The notes below the pieces were generated by a model. The model did no database searches. It was not told the DNA's origin and saw only the letters and a list, made by a program, of their open reading frames with translations. The translations under genes were made by a program, and so were the position numbers. Shown here piece after piece: positions 49,709 through 58,119 of a stretch of DNA of 64,000 bases (position 1 is its first letter; the number at the start of each line of letters is the position of its first letter). Origin of the DNA: Halomonas sp. GTDB lineage: Bacteria > Pseudomonadota > Gammaproteobacteria > Pseudomonadales > Halomonadaceae. Where the stretch lies: NCBI RefSeq assembly GCF_011050415.1, contig NZ_DRFS01000029.1, forward strand, positions 1 through 64,000, in the 5' to 3' direction.

Positions 49709-50560
49709 ATGTTGACACTAAGCGGCGTAGGCAAGCGCTACCCCACTGGGGATCGCGCGCTAAGTGATATCGAGTTATCGTTGCCTAAAGGGCAGGTGAT
49801 GGCGCTAATTGGGCCGTCTGGCGCAGGTAAAAGCACACTAATCCGCTGTGTAAATCGGCTAGTCGAGCCGACGCAAGGCAGTATTCGTTTGGAAGGGACT
49901 GAACTCACCAATCTCTCAGGCCAAAAGTTGCGTCATGCACGTCGCTCTATGGGGATGATTTTTCAGGAGTATGCGCTGGTTGACCGCTTAACCGTGATGG
50001 AGAACGTCTTATCCGGACAGCTCGGTTACGTAGGTTTTTGGCGAAGTTTTTTACGCCGTTACCCTCAGGAAGCGGTTGTTGAGGCCTTCCGGTTGTTAGA
50101 AAGAGTAGGGCTTCCCCACGCGATTGATAAGCGTGCCGATGCGCTGTCGGGCGGGCAACGGCAACGTGTGGGTATTGCTCGCGCACTGCTGCAGAGCCCC
50201 AAACTGCTGCTGGTGGATGAGCCAACGGCAAGCCTGGATCCAAAAACCTCACGCCAGATCATGCGCTTGATACGCGAGCTATGCGCTGAGCGGGATCTAG
50301 CCGCGATTATCAATATCCATGATGTGGCGCTTGCTCAGCAGTTTGCTGACCGTATTGTCGGTCTGCGCGCAGGAAAAATCGTTTTTGATGGTCTCCCTAG
50401 TGAGCTTGATAGTGAGATGCTCACCACGATTTACGGTGAGGAAGAGTGGGACACCACCCCCGAACCAATGGATGAAGATGAGAGCGTGGCAGCAACCTCC
50501 AACAGTTCCGTGCAGCCGGGCGATGTATTGCCAATATTGTCGGCAGGAGGCGCGCGATGA
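49709..50560 (+). CDS. phnC: PhnC-like ATPase (second system)
   Basis: A 283-residue ATPase. The ATG at 49709 (MLTLSGVGKRYPTG) is chosen over 49694 because the ABC fold starts there and GAGGTAGGA precedes it. Walker A GPSGAGKST, Q-loop IFQEYALVDRLTV, signature LSGGQRQRV, Walker B LLLVDEPTASLD and NIHDVALAQ are intact. The long C-terminal tail (from EEWDTTPEPMDEDE) is acidic and Ser-rich. It overlaps the first permease gene by 4 nt (ATGA). Confidence 0.9.
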   Translation: MLTLSGVGKRYPTGDRALSDIELSLPKGQVMALIGPSGAGKSTLIRCVNRLVEPTQGSIRLEGTELTNLSGQKLRHARRSMGMIFQEYALVDRLTVMENVLSGQLGYVGFWRSFLRRYPQEAVVEAFRLLERVGLPHAIDKRADALSGGQRQRVGIARALLQSPKLLLVDEPTASLDPKTSRQIMRLIRELCAERDLAAIINIHDVALAQQFADRIVGLRAGKIVFDGLPSELDSEMLTTIYGEEEWDTTPEPMDEDESVAATSNSSVQPGDVLPILSAGGAR

Positions 50561-51390
50561 ACGCAGCGGATTCATTGGCCGAACGGCGCCAGCAGGCGGC
50601 TAAGCAAGGTCAGTGGCGACGCCTGCCGTTGATACAAGATTCCCGCTTACGCTGGGGGATTGTTATTGCGACGGTAGTGTATTTGATACTGGCACTCTCT
50701 ACGGTAGACGTTAACTGGGCGCGGGTAGCCGAAGGTGCTGGCCGAGCGGTTAACTTTTTGGGCGCGTTTATGCAGCCCGACTTTGTTAGCCGACAGAAAG
50801 ACATTGTTGATGGTTTGCTGGAAAGTTTAACCATGACACTCACCTCGACGGTGATTGGGGTACTGCTAGCCATCCCGGTGGGTTTAGGGGCAGCGCGTAA
50901 TATTTCGCCGCTGCCGATCTATTTTGTGTGCCGCAGCATCATCGCCGTGTCGCGTACCTTCCAAGAGATCATTATCGCTATTCTGTTTGTGGTGATGTTC
51001 GGCTTTGGCCCGTTGGCCGGGATGATCACATTAGCCTTTGCCACCATTGGCTTTATGGCCAAGCTGTTGGCCGAAGATATTGAAGATCTGGATTGGCGCC
51101 AGGTGGAAGCCGTGCGCGCCACCGGGGCAAGCTGGTTGCAAACCATTAACCAAGCCGTTCAGCCTCAGGTCATGCCACGCTTGATTGGGCTTTCTGTCTA
51201 TCGCCTGGATATCAACTTCCGCGAGTCGGCGGTGATTGGCATTGTCGGTGCCGGTGGTATCGGTGCCACGCTGAATACCTCTATCAGCCGCTACGAATAC
51301 GATACCTCGGCGGCCATTCTGCTGATCATCATCGCTATTGTGTTGCTATGCGAGTACAGCTCAAGCCATGTCCGTCGCTGGACCCAGTAA
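50557..51390 (+). CDS. phnE: PhnE-like permease 1 (second system)
   Basis: A 277-residue inner-membrane permease with about six helices. The family segments LTMTLTSTVIGVLLAIPVGLGAARNISPLP, FGFGPLAGMITLAFATIGFMAKLLAEDIED, VEAVRATGASWLQTINQAVQPQ and ESAVIGIVGAGGIGATLN are present. It continues through a final helix (AAILLIIIAIVLLCEYSSS), unlike the short PhnE at 94. It overlaps phnC and precedes a second permease, so the channel is likely a PhnE1-PhnE2 heterodimer. Confidence 0.9.
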   Translation: MNAADSLAERRQQAAKQGQWRRLPLIQDSRLRWGIVIATVVYLILALSTVDVNWARVAEGAGRAVNFLGAFMQPDFVSRQKDIVDGLLESLTMTLTSTVIGVLLAIPVGLGAARNISPLPIYFVCRSIIAVSRTFQEIIIAILFVVMFGFGPLAGMITLAFATIGFMAKLLAEDIEDLDWRQVEAVRATGASWLQTINQAVQPQVMPRLIGLSVYRLDINFRESAVIGIVGAGGIGATLNTSISRYEYDTSAAILLIIIAIVLLCEYSSSHVRRWTQ

Positions 51391-51440
51391 CGCCCGCCTG
51401 GGCCAGCCATTTCTGGCCCCGACATTTGTGGAGACATTAA

Positions 51441-52256
51441 ATGCCTGTTTCAACTTCATCGCAGGGTCTGCCGGTATGGCGACGACGCACCACGCGAGCT
51501 CAGTGGCTGCAATACGTCGCTTGGCTGGCGGGTATTAGCCTGTTTCTACTTTGCTGGAAAACAATTTCCGACAACACCATGTGGGTGTTTGTCGAGGATG
51601 CTGGCCGCCAAGGCAGTGACTTGATCAGCCGCATGATGCCACCGCGTTGGGAGTATGCCAACGTGCTGTGGAAGCCGATGTGGGATACCCTCAATATTGC
51701 CACGTTGGGTACGCTGATTGGCATCATGATGGCATTTCCGGTGGCCTTTTTGGCCGCTCGTAATACCACGCCACACCCCTTGGTGCGCAGCGTAGCACTC
51801 ATGGTGATTGTGGCATCACGCTCCATCAATTCGCTTATCTGGGCGATGCTGTTAGTGACTATTTTAGGCCCGGGTGTGCTAGCGGGGATTATTGCCATTG
51901 CCCTGCGTTCGATTGGCTTTGTAGGCAAGCTGCTTTATGAAGCCATTGAAGAGATCCACCCCACGCCCGTCGAAGCAATTAGTGCCACCGGCGCGAGCCG
52001 CATGCAGGTAATGAATTACGGCGTGCTGCCCCAGGTGATGCCCGCTTTTGCAGGGATCAGCGTTTATCGTTGGGATATTAATATCCGCGAATCGACAGTG
52101 TTAGGGTTGGTGGGGGCCGGTGGTATTGGCCTGCAGTTAAACGCTTCAATCAATAGCCTCGCCTGGGATCAGGTTAGCGTTATATTTTTAATGATTTTTG
52201 TCACTGTGCTGGTATCCGAGTGGATTTCTGCGCGGGTTCGGCACGCGATTATTTAA
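51441..52256 (+). CDS. phnE: PhnE-like permease 2 (second system)
   Basis: A 271-residue permease paralogous to the one encoded just upstream. It has MWDTLNIATLGTLIGIMMAFPVAFLAARNTTPHP, EAIEEIHPTPVEAISATGASRMQVMNYGVLPQ and STVLGLVGAGGIGLQLN, ending in a helix and RVRHAII. It is more like the PhnE at 94 (same EEIHP and ISATGA wording) than its operon partner. It starts 50 nt after the first permease. It is predicted to form the second half of the transport channel. Confidence 0.9.
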   Translation: MPVSTSSQGLPVWRRRTTRAQWLQYVAWLAGISLFLLCWKTISDNTMWVFVEDAGRQGSDLISRMMPPRWEYANVLWKPMWDTLNIATLGTLIGIMMAFPVAFLAARNTTPHPLVRSVALMVIVASRSINSLIWAMLLVTILGPGVLAGIIAIALRSIGFVGKLLYEAIEEIHPTPVEAISATGASRMQVMNYGVLPQVMPAFAGISVYRWDINIRESTVLGLVGAGGIGLQLNASINSLAWDQVSVIFLMIFVTVLVSEWISARVRHAII

Positions 52257-52306
52257 ACGTGCATTGATTTAAAGTAGGCCGTGCACCCGTTAATGAGGAG
52301 TCAACG

Positions 52307-52936
52307 ATGCGTTTTCCTGATGCGGAGATCACTACCATTGATTTGCTGCGCCACGGTGAGCCGGTGGGCGGCCGAATGCTGCGCGGTTCAACCGATCATC
52401 CGCTGAGTGAAACCGGCTGGCAGCAGGTGACGGATGCGGTAATGCGGCATACGGTTGAAGGTCACTTGCCCTATGACGCGATTATCACCTCGCCGTTGAT
52501 GCGCTGCCGTGAGTTTGCCCTGTGGCTAGGTGAAGAGTTTGATCTGCCTGTTCAGGTGGACGATGACTTAGCCGAGCTACATCTGGGGCAGTGGGAGGGC
52601 AAAACGCACGCCCAAGTATTTGCTGAAGAGGGCACTGAACGAATGAGTGCGTTCTGGCATGATCCTGCCCGTGTTTCTCCTCCTGGCGGTGAAAAGATAC
52701 AGGCCTTCGATGCACGACTAGCAGAGGTTTGGAAACAGCTGCTAGCTAACCCGCCGGGTAAGCATGTGCTGGTGGTGGCGCATTTGTTTGTTTGTAACGG
52801 GCTATTGAGGCAAGTGCTTGAACAGCCGCTATCGCGAGTGCTCGCGATGGACTTACCCTACGCGGCGATGAGCCGTGTTCGCCATGAGCATCATGCACTC
52901 GGCCAAACGAGTTTTGTAGAGTGGATTGGGCGTTAA
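52307..52936 (+). CDS. Histidine phosphatase family protein
   Basis: A 209-residue phosphatase of the phosphoglycerate-mutase-like superfamily. The catalytic motif is LLRHGEP near residue 12-18, followed by ITSPLMRCREFA, ELHLGQWEGK and the late VVAHLFVCNG. It resembles alpha-ribazole phosphatase/CobC-type enzymes but is in a phosphonate transporter context. It lies 50 nt after the last phnE with a GAGGAG ribosome site. It may remove phosphate from the imported compound or a product; this is an inference from context. Confidence 0.85.
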   Translation: MRFPDAEITTIDLLRHGEPVGGRMLRGSTDHPLSETGWQQVTDAVMRHTVEGHLPYDAIITSPLMRCREFALWLGEEFDLPVQVDDDLAELHLGQWEGKTHAQVFAEEGTERMSAFWHDPARVSPPGGEKIQAFDARLAEVWKQLLANPPGKHVLVVAHLFVCNGLLRQVLEQPLSRVLAMDLPYAAMSRVRHEHHALGQTSFVEWIGR

Positions 52937-52998
52937 CTATTGGCGGCTAGGCATGCTTTACGCCATGATAAAGGCACATTATCAGCGGAGCGCTTGCC

Positions 52999-53511
52999 AT
53001 GCCTTTGGTTCGCCAGTTGTATTTGTCCTGTCGCGTAATGTTGCCCGGTAGAGGAGTACTGCTAAGTCTTATAATGGTGTTGCTGGCAGGCTGTGCCAGC
53101 AAAGATCTTACCCCGATAGAGGCGCCCCCCAATCGTGCTGGCCTCTCCATGGAGCGCGCGCTGATTCTTTCCCATGCTCAGCAAGCAATCGGTACACCGT
53201 ACCGTTTTGGGGGAAATACCCCCGATGGGCTAGACTGTTCAGGACTGGTGGAAATGACTTATCGCGCCGCAGGTATCCGCGTGCCGCGTACTGCTGATGA
53301 GCAGTTTAGAGCGTTACCACAAGTAGATACCCCGCGCCCTGGCGACCTACTTTTCTTTGGCGACCGCCGCAAAGCTTCCCATGTGGGTATTTATCGCGGC
53401 AATGGCCAGATGATTCATGCCCCTGGCAATGGCAGAGCAGTCGTGAGCGTGCCGCTAGAAATTGATTACTGGCAGGAGCGCTTTTTAGGCGCCGCCAGTC
53501 CCGCCCCTTAA
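52999..53511 (+). CDS. NlpC/P60 lipoprotein peptidase
   Basis: A 170-residue lipoprotein. The signal LLSLIMVLLAGC has a lipobox ending LLAGC (Cys near residue 31). The NlpC/P60 domain follows: GTPYRFGGNTPDGLDCSGLVEM (catalytic Cys), then KASHVGIYRGNGQMIHAPG (catalytic His). It is likely an endopeptidase that cuts peptidoglycan stem peptides, as in Spr/MepS. The start may be 52999 or 53038, the latter removing an N-terminal extension before the signal. It lies 62 nt after the histidine phosphatase gene. Confidence 0.88.
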   Translation: MPLVRQLYLSCRVMLPGRGVLLSLIMVLLAGCASKDLTPIEAPPNRAGLSMERALILSHAQQAIGTPYRFGGNTPDGLDCSGLVEMTYRAAGIRVPRTADEQFRALPQVDTPRPGDLLFFGDRRKASHVGIYRGNGQMIHAPGNGRAVVSVPLEIDYWQERFLGAASPAP

Positions 53512-53675
53512 CTTTTCCTGCCAACGGCCGATAACCTACTTTGCAGCCCGGCGTACCTGGACTGTAATACAGTGTTAATATAGTGGCGAAAAAACACGCA
53601 ACTACACGTTTTTTAACACAATGCGCTGGCGCGTGATGCCCCCTATATCACCACTACCGAGGAAAAAAGAGACGT

Positions 53676-55478
53676 ATGTATCACTCCTTGAAACTGACAA
53701 AGGAACTGTCATTGTCTCAACACTCCTCCCTGGCAATACGATCATCTCTAAATACTGCGTTGCCCACGGTGTCTGCTAGCGATACAGCCTTTACCGCTGA
53801 ATCGGTTTTTAATTATGCCAATGAGGCAATCATTATTACCGATGCCGAAAATCGGGTAGTAGAGGTGAATCCTGCATTTTGCGAGCTCACTGGCTTTTCA
53901 CTTGATCAGGTGAAAGGCAAAACCCCTGAAGCATTCAGCATTTTACCGCTGGATGATCATCGGGCGAAGCGGTTACAGCGTGACGAAATACAGCTGCGTG
54001 ACCGTAGTAAAAGCCAAGTGAGCTATCGTAGTCATGATGGTCAATTTTACCCAGGTATGATGTCGGTGAACCGCGTTCGTGATGAGCTAGGTAACATTCA
54101 TCATCACGTGATTGTGCTTGCTGATCTTTCTGCTATTCCTTCCCATGCGCGGCATCTTAAGCGCGAAGTATATTTTGATTCATTGACGGGCCTGCCCAAT
54201 CTTCAACTGCTAACTCAGTTGATACAAGAGTCAATGCAGCATGCCGATGAAAAGCAACTGCCGTTGGCTATTTGCTCGCTAGACATTGATTATTTTGAAA
54301 ATATTAACGCACGTTTAGGCCAGCAGGTGGGTGACATCTTGCTAGCATCGTTTGCTCAGCGCATTAGCCATCTGCTGTTTGGCGACGATGTCTTGGCCAG
54401 AGTCGGTGGCGATGAGTTTGTATTACTACTACATCATGGCGTAGACGAAGACTTTTTTGCGCAACTGTTGGCGTCTATCCGCCAGCCGTTGATGATGGAT
54501 GGGCAAAGTGTTCATCTAACGGCAAGCCTAGGGGTGACGGTCTACCCCCATGATGATGCTCAAGGTGATGTGCTGCTACGCCATGCAAATCAAGCCATGT
54601 ACCGTGCCAAGCAGCGTGGTAGGGATACCTTCCACCTGTTTGACCCTAACCATGACCGTATGCTTAAAGTACGCCATGAGCAGCGCCAGCGCTTTATTGA
54701 TGCGCTGGCTCAAGATGAACTTTGCCTTTATTACCAACCCCAAGTCGATATGTACAGTGGCAGCGTAGTGGGGGTAGAAGCCTTGATACGTTGGCAGCAT
54801 CCCGAGCAGGGGTTGCTTCAACCCGCGCAATTTTTACCCATTATTGATACCACGTCGTTGGAAGTCGACTTAGGTGAGTGGGTTATTGACCAGGCGCTTC
54901 GCCAGTTAACCGAATGGTATGCTCTAGGCATCGCACTGCCCATCAATGTCAATATTAGCCCTACGCACTTATTAATGAGTAACTTTAGCCAGCGGTTGGG
55001 CGAGTTGTTGTCACGCCATCCAGATGTACCGCCGGCGATGTTAAAGCTTGAAGTATTAGAAAGTGCCGCTATGCACGATGTTCAGGCAGCGTTACAAAAT
55101 ATGTCTCGCTGTCAGGCGCTTGGTGTGAGTTTTGCAATTGACGACTTCGGTACCGGATTTTCATCATTAACGCACCTGAGGCAACTCCCGGTCAGCCTAA
55201 TTAAAATCGATCAAAGCTTTGTGCGCGATATGCTCAGTGATCAGGACGATATGGCGATCGTAGAGAGCGTCATTTACATGGCCAATCGCTTTAAGCGGCC
55301 TATGCTGGCAGAAGGCGTAGAAACCTTGGATCATGCCAAAGCGCTAATGGCATTAGGATGTGGGTTAGCACAAGGGTATGGAATTGCCCGCCCAATGCCC
55401 GCCCAAGCACTGCCTGGCTGGTTAGCGAGTTGGCCTGATCGTACAGAGTGGTTTGCTCTGGCGCATGCCCTTCGTTAA
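53676..55478 (+). CDS. PAS-GGDEF-EAL c-di-GMP protein
   Basis: A 600-residue soluble protein. A PAS domain spans ~45-160 (FNYANEAIIITDAENRVVEVNPAFCELTGFS). GGDEF spans ~170-330 with intact RVGGDEF (244-248). EAL spans ~345-590 with VEALIRW (368-370), DDFGTGFSSL, IKIDQSFV and LAEGVETLDHA. Both catalytic halves look complete, so net activity depends on the PAS input. No membrane segment was seen. Its stop overlaps the convergent gene at 55475 by 4 nt. Confidence 0.9.
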   Translation: MYHSLKLTKELSLSQHSSLAIRSSLNTALPTVSASDTAFTAESVFNYANEAIIITDAENRVVEVNPAFCELTGFSLDQVKGKTPEAFSILPLDDHRAKRLQRDEIQLRDRSKSQVSYRSHDGQFYPGMMSVNRVRDELGNIHHHVIVLADLSAIPSHARHLKREVYFDSLTGLPNLQLLTQLIQESMQHADEKQLPLAICSLDIDYFENINARLGQQVGDILLASFAQRISHLLFGDDVLARVGGDEFVLLLHHGVDEDFFAQLLASIRQPLMMDGQSVHLTASLGVTVYPHDDAQGDVLLRHANQAMYRAKQRGRDTFHLFDPNHDRMLKVRHEQRQRFIDALAQDELCLYYQPQVDMYSGSVVGVEALIRWQHPEQGLLQPAQFLPIIDTTSLEVDLGEWVIDQALRQLTEWYALGIALPINVNISPTHLLMSNFSQRLGELLSRHPDVPPAMLKLEVLESAAMHDVQAALQNMSRCQALGVSFAIDDFGTGFSSLTHLRQLPVSLIKIDQSFVRDMLSDQDDMAIVESVIYMANRFKRPMLAEGVETLDHAKALMALGCGLAQGYGIARPMPAQALPGWLASWPDRTEWFALAHALR

Positions 55479-56086
55479 GCAGCCTGTTCATCCACCGCTG
55501 GGGTTGTAGCTGCAGAGGAGCCTTGACCTGAAGCACGGGCTTGCTCCATTTCACTGCGCTGCATCGACGCTTCTAATTTGGCCTCAAGCAGATACTGGCG
55601 AGCTTGGGCGGCGACTTGATGATCCTTAGGAGAGGGGTCGGCAGGGGCCATCGCTGCAGCAATGACGGTCTGCATTTTTTCGATAGTCGCTTGAGGGTCG
55701 CCGGGCACGGGGCCATAGTCAATCGGCACTTCGCCCGCGACCGCGTAACGTTTTCCGTCGGGACCCACTTCGTATTCGTAGCTAGCACCGCCGGTATAAG
55801 CACCGCCCGCTATTTGGTGCGCCATCTCGTGTTGGCGCACTTCGCGGTCTGTCTGTTTTAGCTGTTCTAGTAACTGAATCTCTTCAGGCGCCATGGGCGT
55901 GCCGTCTGCCTTCTTTGGCCCCGCTTCTGCGCCGTTCATTTCGCTGCTATTCGTCTCATTGAGCGATGTTGCATCGCTGTCTGAGGTGTTGTCATCTGTA
56001 TTTTTCTCCACCCGCGGGGAGATAACATTCGCCGCGGGGAGTGCCCACGCAGAGAAGGAAACCGCGCTAATCGAAGAGACAGTCAT
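55475..56086 (-). CDS. Putative SprA-type metalloprotease
   Basis: A 203-residue protein matching the SprA-related putative metalloprotease family. The zinc motif is in VRQHEMAHQIAGGAYTGGASYEYEVGPDGKRYAVAGEVPIDYGPVPGDPQ: HEMAH gives HExxH. An N-terminal hydrophobic segment (SISAVSFSAWALPAANVI) and a Ser/Asp/Asn-rich linker precede it. The C-terminus is an Ala/Glu-rich helix. Substrate and location are unknown; the N-terminus may act as a signal. It is convergent with the PAS-GGDEF-EAL gene. Confidence 0.8.
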   Translation of the reverse strand: MTVSSISAVSFSAWALPAANVISPRVEKNTDDNTSDSDATSLNETNSSEMNGAEAGPKKADGTPMAPEEIQLLEQLKQTDREVRQHEMAHQIAGGAYTGGASYEYEVGPDGKRYAVAGEVPIDYGPVPGDPQATIEKMQTVIAAAMAPADPSPKDHQVAAQARQYLLEAKLEASMQRSEMEQARASGQGSSAATTPAVDEQAA

Positions 56087-56216
56087 AGAGAATTACCGAC
56101 GAGATACGAGTTGGGATACCATGAAGTATTAGCGAGCGATGCCGACAGTGCAAGTTGGTGATACGTATTTCATCGCAAAGGTGACCCACAATGAACCTTA
56201 AATACTGCGCTCAGTT

Positions 56217-56435
56217 ATGCCTACCATTGATGTAGTGATTGAACTTACTTACGACGAATGCTTAGCGCATTATGAGGGACGTATTGCTAATGTGCGAACT
56301 CGTAGCGTGGATGGCCGCTGGGTGATATTCCCCGCTGAGGCGATTCGACGTGTCGTTAAGCGCGACGGTGTGCGCGGTATTTATCGATTAAATTTTTCCG
56401 AGCAAGGCCGATTTATCAGTATCACTCCCTTATAG
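56217..56435 (+). CDS. DUF2835 family protein
   Basis: A 72-residue protein of the DUF2835 family: VVIELTYDECLAHYEGRIANVRTRSVDGRWVIFPAEAIRRVV followed by GVRGIYRLNFSEQGRF. It is a compact Arg-rich alpha-beta domain without signal or membrane parts. The family occurs widely in Gammaproteobacteria; its function is unknown. It is monocistronic, between divergent and unrelated genes. Confidence 0.85.
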   Translation: MPTIDVVIELTYDECLAHYEGRIANVRTRSVDGRWVIFPAEAIRRVVKRDGVRGIYRLNFSEQGRFISITPL

Positions 56436-56684
56436 AGCCGCCGCGCTTTGTATAAATTGCCAGTAATACATTGCCAGCGTTGCACCGTAATGAAGCATTT
56501 GTCCGCTGGCATATTACCCGATGCTGTTAGCTTATTGACTGGTGTCAGGCATGGCTGCTTAAACAGTCATCACATGGCATCAAGATTGCTTGTATAATGT
56601 GGTAATTAGACTTTCGAGCTTATCCGCTTGAAAGCACACAGCCTGCTTACCCGGCTTGGCTGTCGACACACTTGGAGATATACC

Positions 56685-57260
56685 ATGTCTGCCTCACCTG
56701 TCACATTGATGGTGGCTCGTCGCGTTGAGCACGGCCGCTACACCGATTTTAATCTCTGGCTCAACGAAGGCCGTGAGCTAGCCGCCGATTTTGCGGGCTA
56801 CCTTGGTTCCGGCGTATTAGCGCCACCGGCTGGCGATGATGAATACCAAATTATATTCCGCTTTAGCAGCAGCGACACCCTAGCCGCGTGGGAGCACTCT
56901 GCCTCCCGACACGCCTGGCTCGCACGGGGTGCAGGTTTGTATGAGGAGCCCCATGAGCACCGCGCTATGGGCTTGGATGCCTGGTTTCAAACCAGCAGTA
57001 GCAGTGCCCCGCCGCGCTGGAAGCAAGCAGTTGCCGTATGGCTGGCTTTCTTCCCTATTTCACTGGTGTTTCAGTGGGTGTTTGGTGGTGTGCTAGCTGA
57101 TTGGGCGCTGGTCCCGCGGGTTGTGGTAAGCACTTTGATGTTAACGCCAGTGATGGTGTTTGTGTTTATTCCGCTCTCAATGCGGCTGCTGGCACCCTGG
57201 CTCCAAGGCAAATGGTCGCCGCTGGATTTATTGGCTCGCTGGCGTCATGTGCTCCGTTAA
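56685..57260 (+). CDS. Antibiotic-biosynthesis-monooxygenase-like protein with membrane helices
   Basis: A 191-residue protein. ATG 56685 (MSASPVTLMVARRVEHGRY) is chosen: TTGGAGATATACC precedes it and the family domain begins there. Residues ~5-105 form an ABM-like ferredoxin fold (FNLWLNEGRELAADFAGYLGSGVL...IIFRFSSSDTLAAWEHSASRHAWL). Residues ~115-175 hold two membrane helices (AVAVWLAFFPISLVFQWVFGGVL, VVVSTLMLTPVMVFVFIPLSM). This membrane-tethered ABM layout is known from bacterial genomes, but the substrate is unknown. Confidence 0.82.
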   Translation: MSASPVTLMVARRVEHGRYTDFNLWLNEGRELAADFAGYLGSGVLAPPAGDDEYQIIFRFSSSDTLAAWEHSASRHAWLARGAGLYEEPHEHRAMGLDAWFQTSSSSAPPRWKQAVAVWLAFFPISLVFQWVFGGVLADWALVPRVVVSTLMLTPVMVFVFIPLSMRLLAPWLQGKWSPLDLLARWRHVLR

Positions 57261-57438
57261 ACTTAAGTTTTTTACTTTGGATCAACGCTTACATGGGGCG
57301 TTCAGCTGCTATGGTGCTAACCTTAGTGGAGTGATCCTATTATGGGGATATCCATGAAACTAAGCTGAATGTACCTGCAGTGAAGGATAACTGTCGCCAG
57401 TGCAATGCTGGCGTACACATCAGCCCTAGGGAGTTTTT

Positions 57439-58110
57439 ATGATCCACGTTCATCATCTTGAAAAGTCTCGTTCGCATCGCATTCTATGGCTACTTGAAGC
57501 GCTTGAACTGGACTATGAGTTGGTTGTTTACCAACGCGATAACAAAACACAGCAAGCGCCCTCATCACTGAAAAAAATTCATCCGCTTGGCAAATCACCG
57601 GTCGTTACCGATGGTGACCTGACGATCGCAGAATCCGGGGCGATTATTGATTACCTTGTGCAGCGCTATGGCCAGGGGCGATTTCAGCCCTCGCCAGAAG
57701 AGACCGCTGCATGGGTGGATTATCGCTATTGGCTGCATTATGCCGAAGGCTCATTGATGCCTCTCTTAGTGATGCAGTTGGTTTTTGCACAAATTCCGAA
57801 AAAGTCTCCGTGGTTGATTAAACCCCTCGCTAAGGGGATTAGCGATAAGGTAAGTAAACAGTTTTTAACACCGCAAATTAATCAGCACCTTACGTTTATC
57901 AATGAGCATTTGCTTGCTAACGGCAATTTTGCCGGACCATGGCCGAGCGGCGCTGATATTCAAATGAGTTTTCCGCTACAGGCGGTGGCCGCCGTTCGCT
58001 CTTTAGAACCCTATCCGGCGATTGCCGCTTTTGTGTCACGTATTGAGCAGGATGCTGCATGGCAGCGAGTGGTTGATCGAGCCGGGCCTCTCACCATGCC
58101 TGGTCAGTGA
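57439..58110 (+). CDS. Glutathione S-transferase family protein
   Basis: A 223-residue GST. The N-terminal thioredoxin fold (1-80) has HHLEKSRSHRILWLLEALELDYELVVYQRD and HPLGKSPVVTDGDLTIAESGAIIDYLV, with the Ser of KSRS in the catalytic position and ES in the glutathione site. The helical C-terminal domain (from ~90) contains WVDYRYWLHYAEGSLMPLLVMQLVF. It is the class common in proteobacteria, likely detoxification. It is followed closely by a c-di-GMP gene on the same strand. Confidence 0.9.
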   Translation: MIHVHHLEKSRSHRILWLLEALELDYELVVYQRDNKTQQAPSSLKKIHPLGKSPVVTDGDLTIAESGAIIDYLVQRYGQGRFQPSPEETAAWVDYRYWLHYAEGSLMPLLVMQLVFAQIPKKSPWLIKPLAKGISDKVSKQFLTPQINQHLTFINEHLLANGNFAGPWPSGADIQMSFPLQAVAAVRSLEPYPAIAAFVSRIEQDAAWQRVVDRAGPLTMPGQ

Positions 58111-58119
58111 TTAGCTGCC

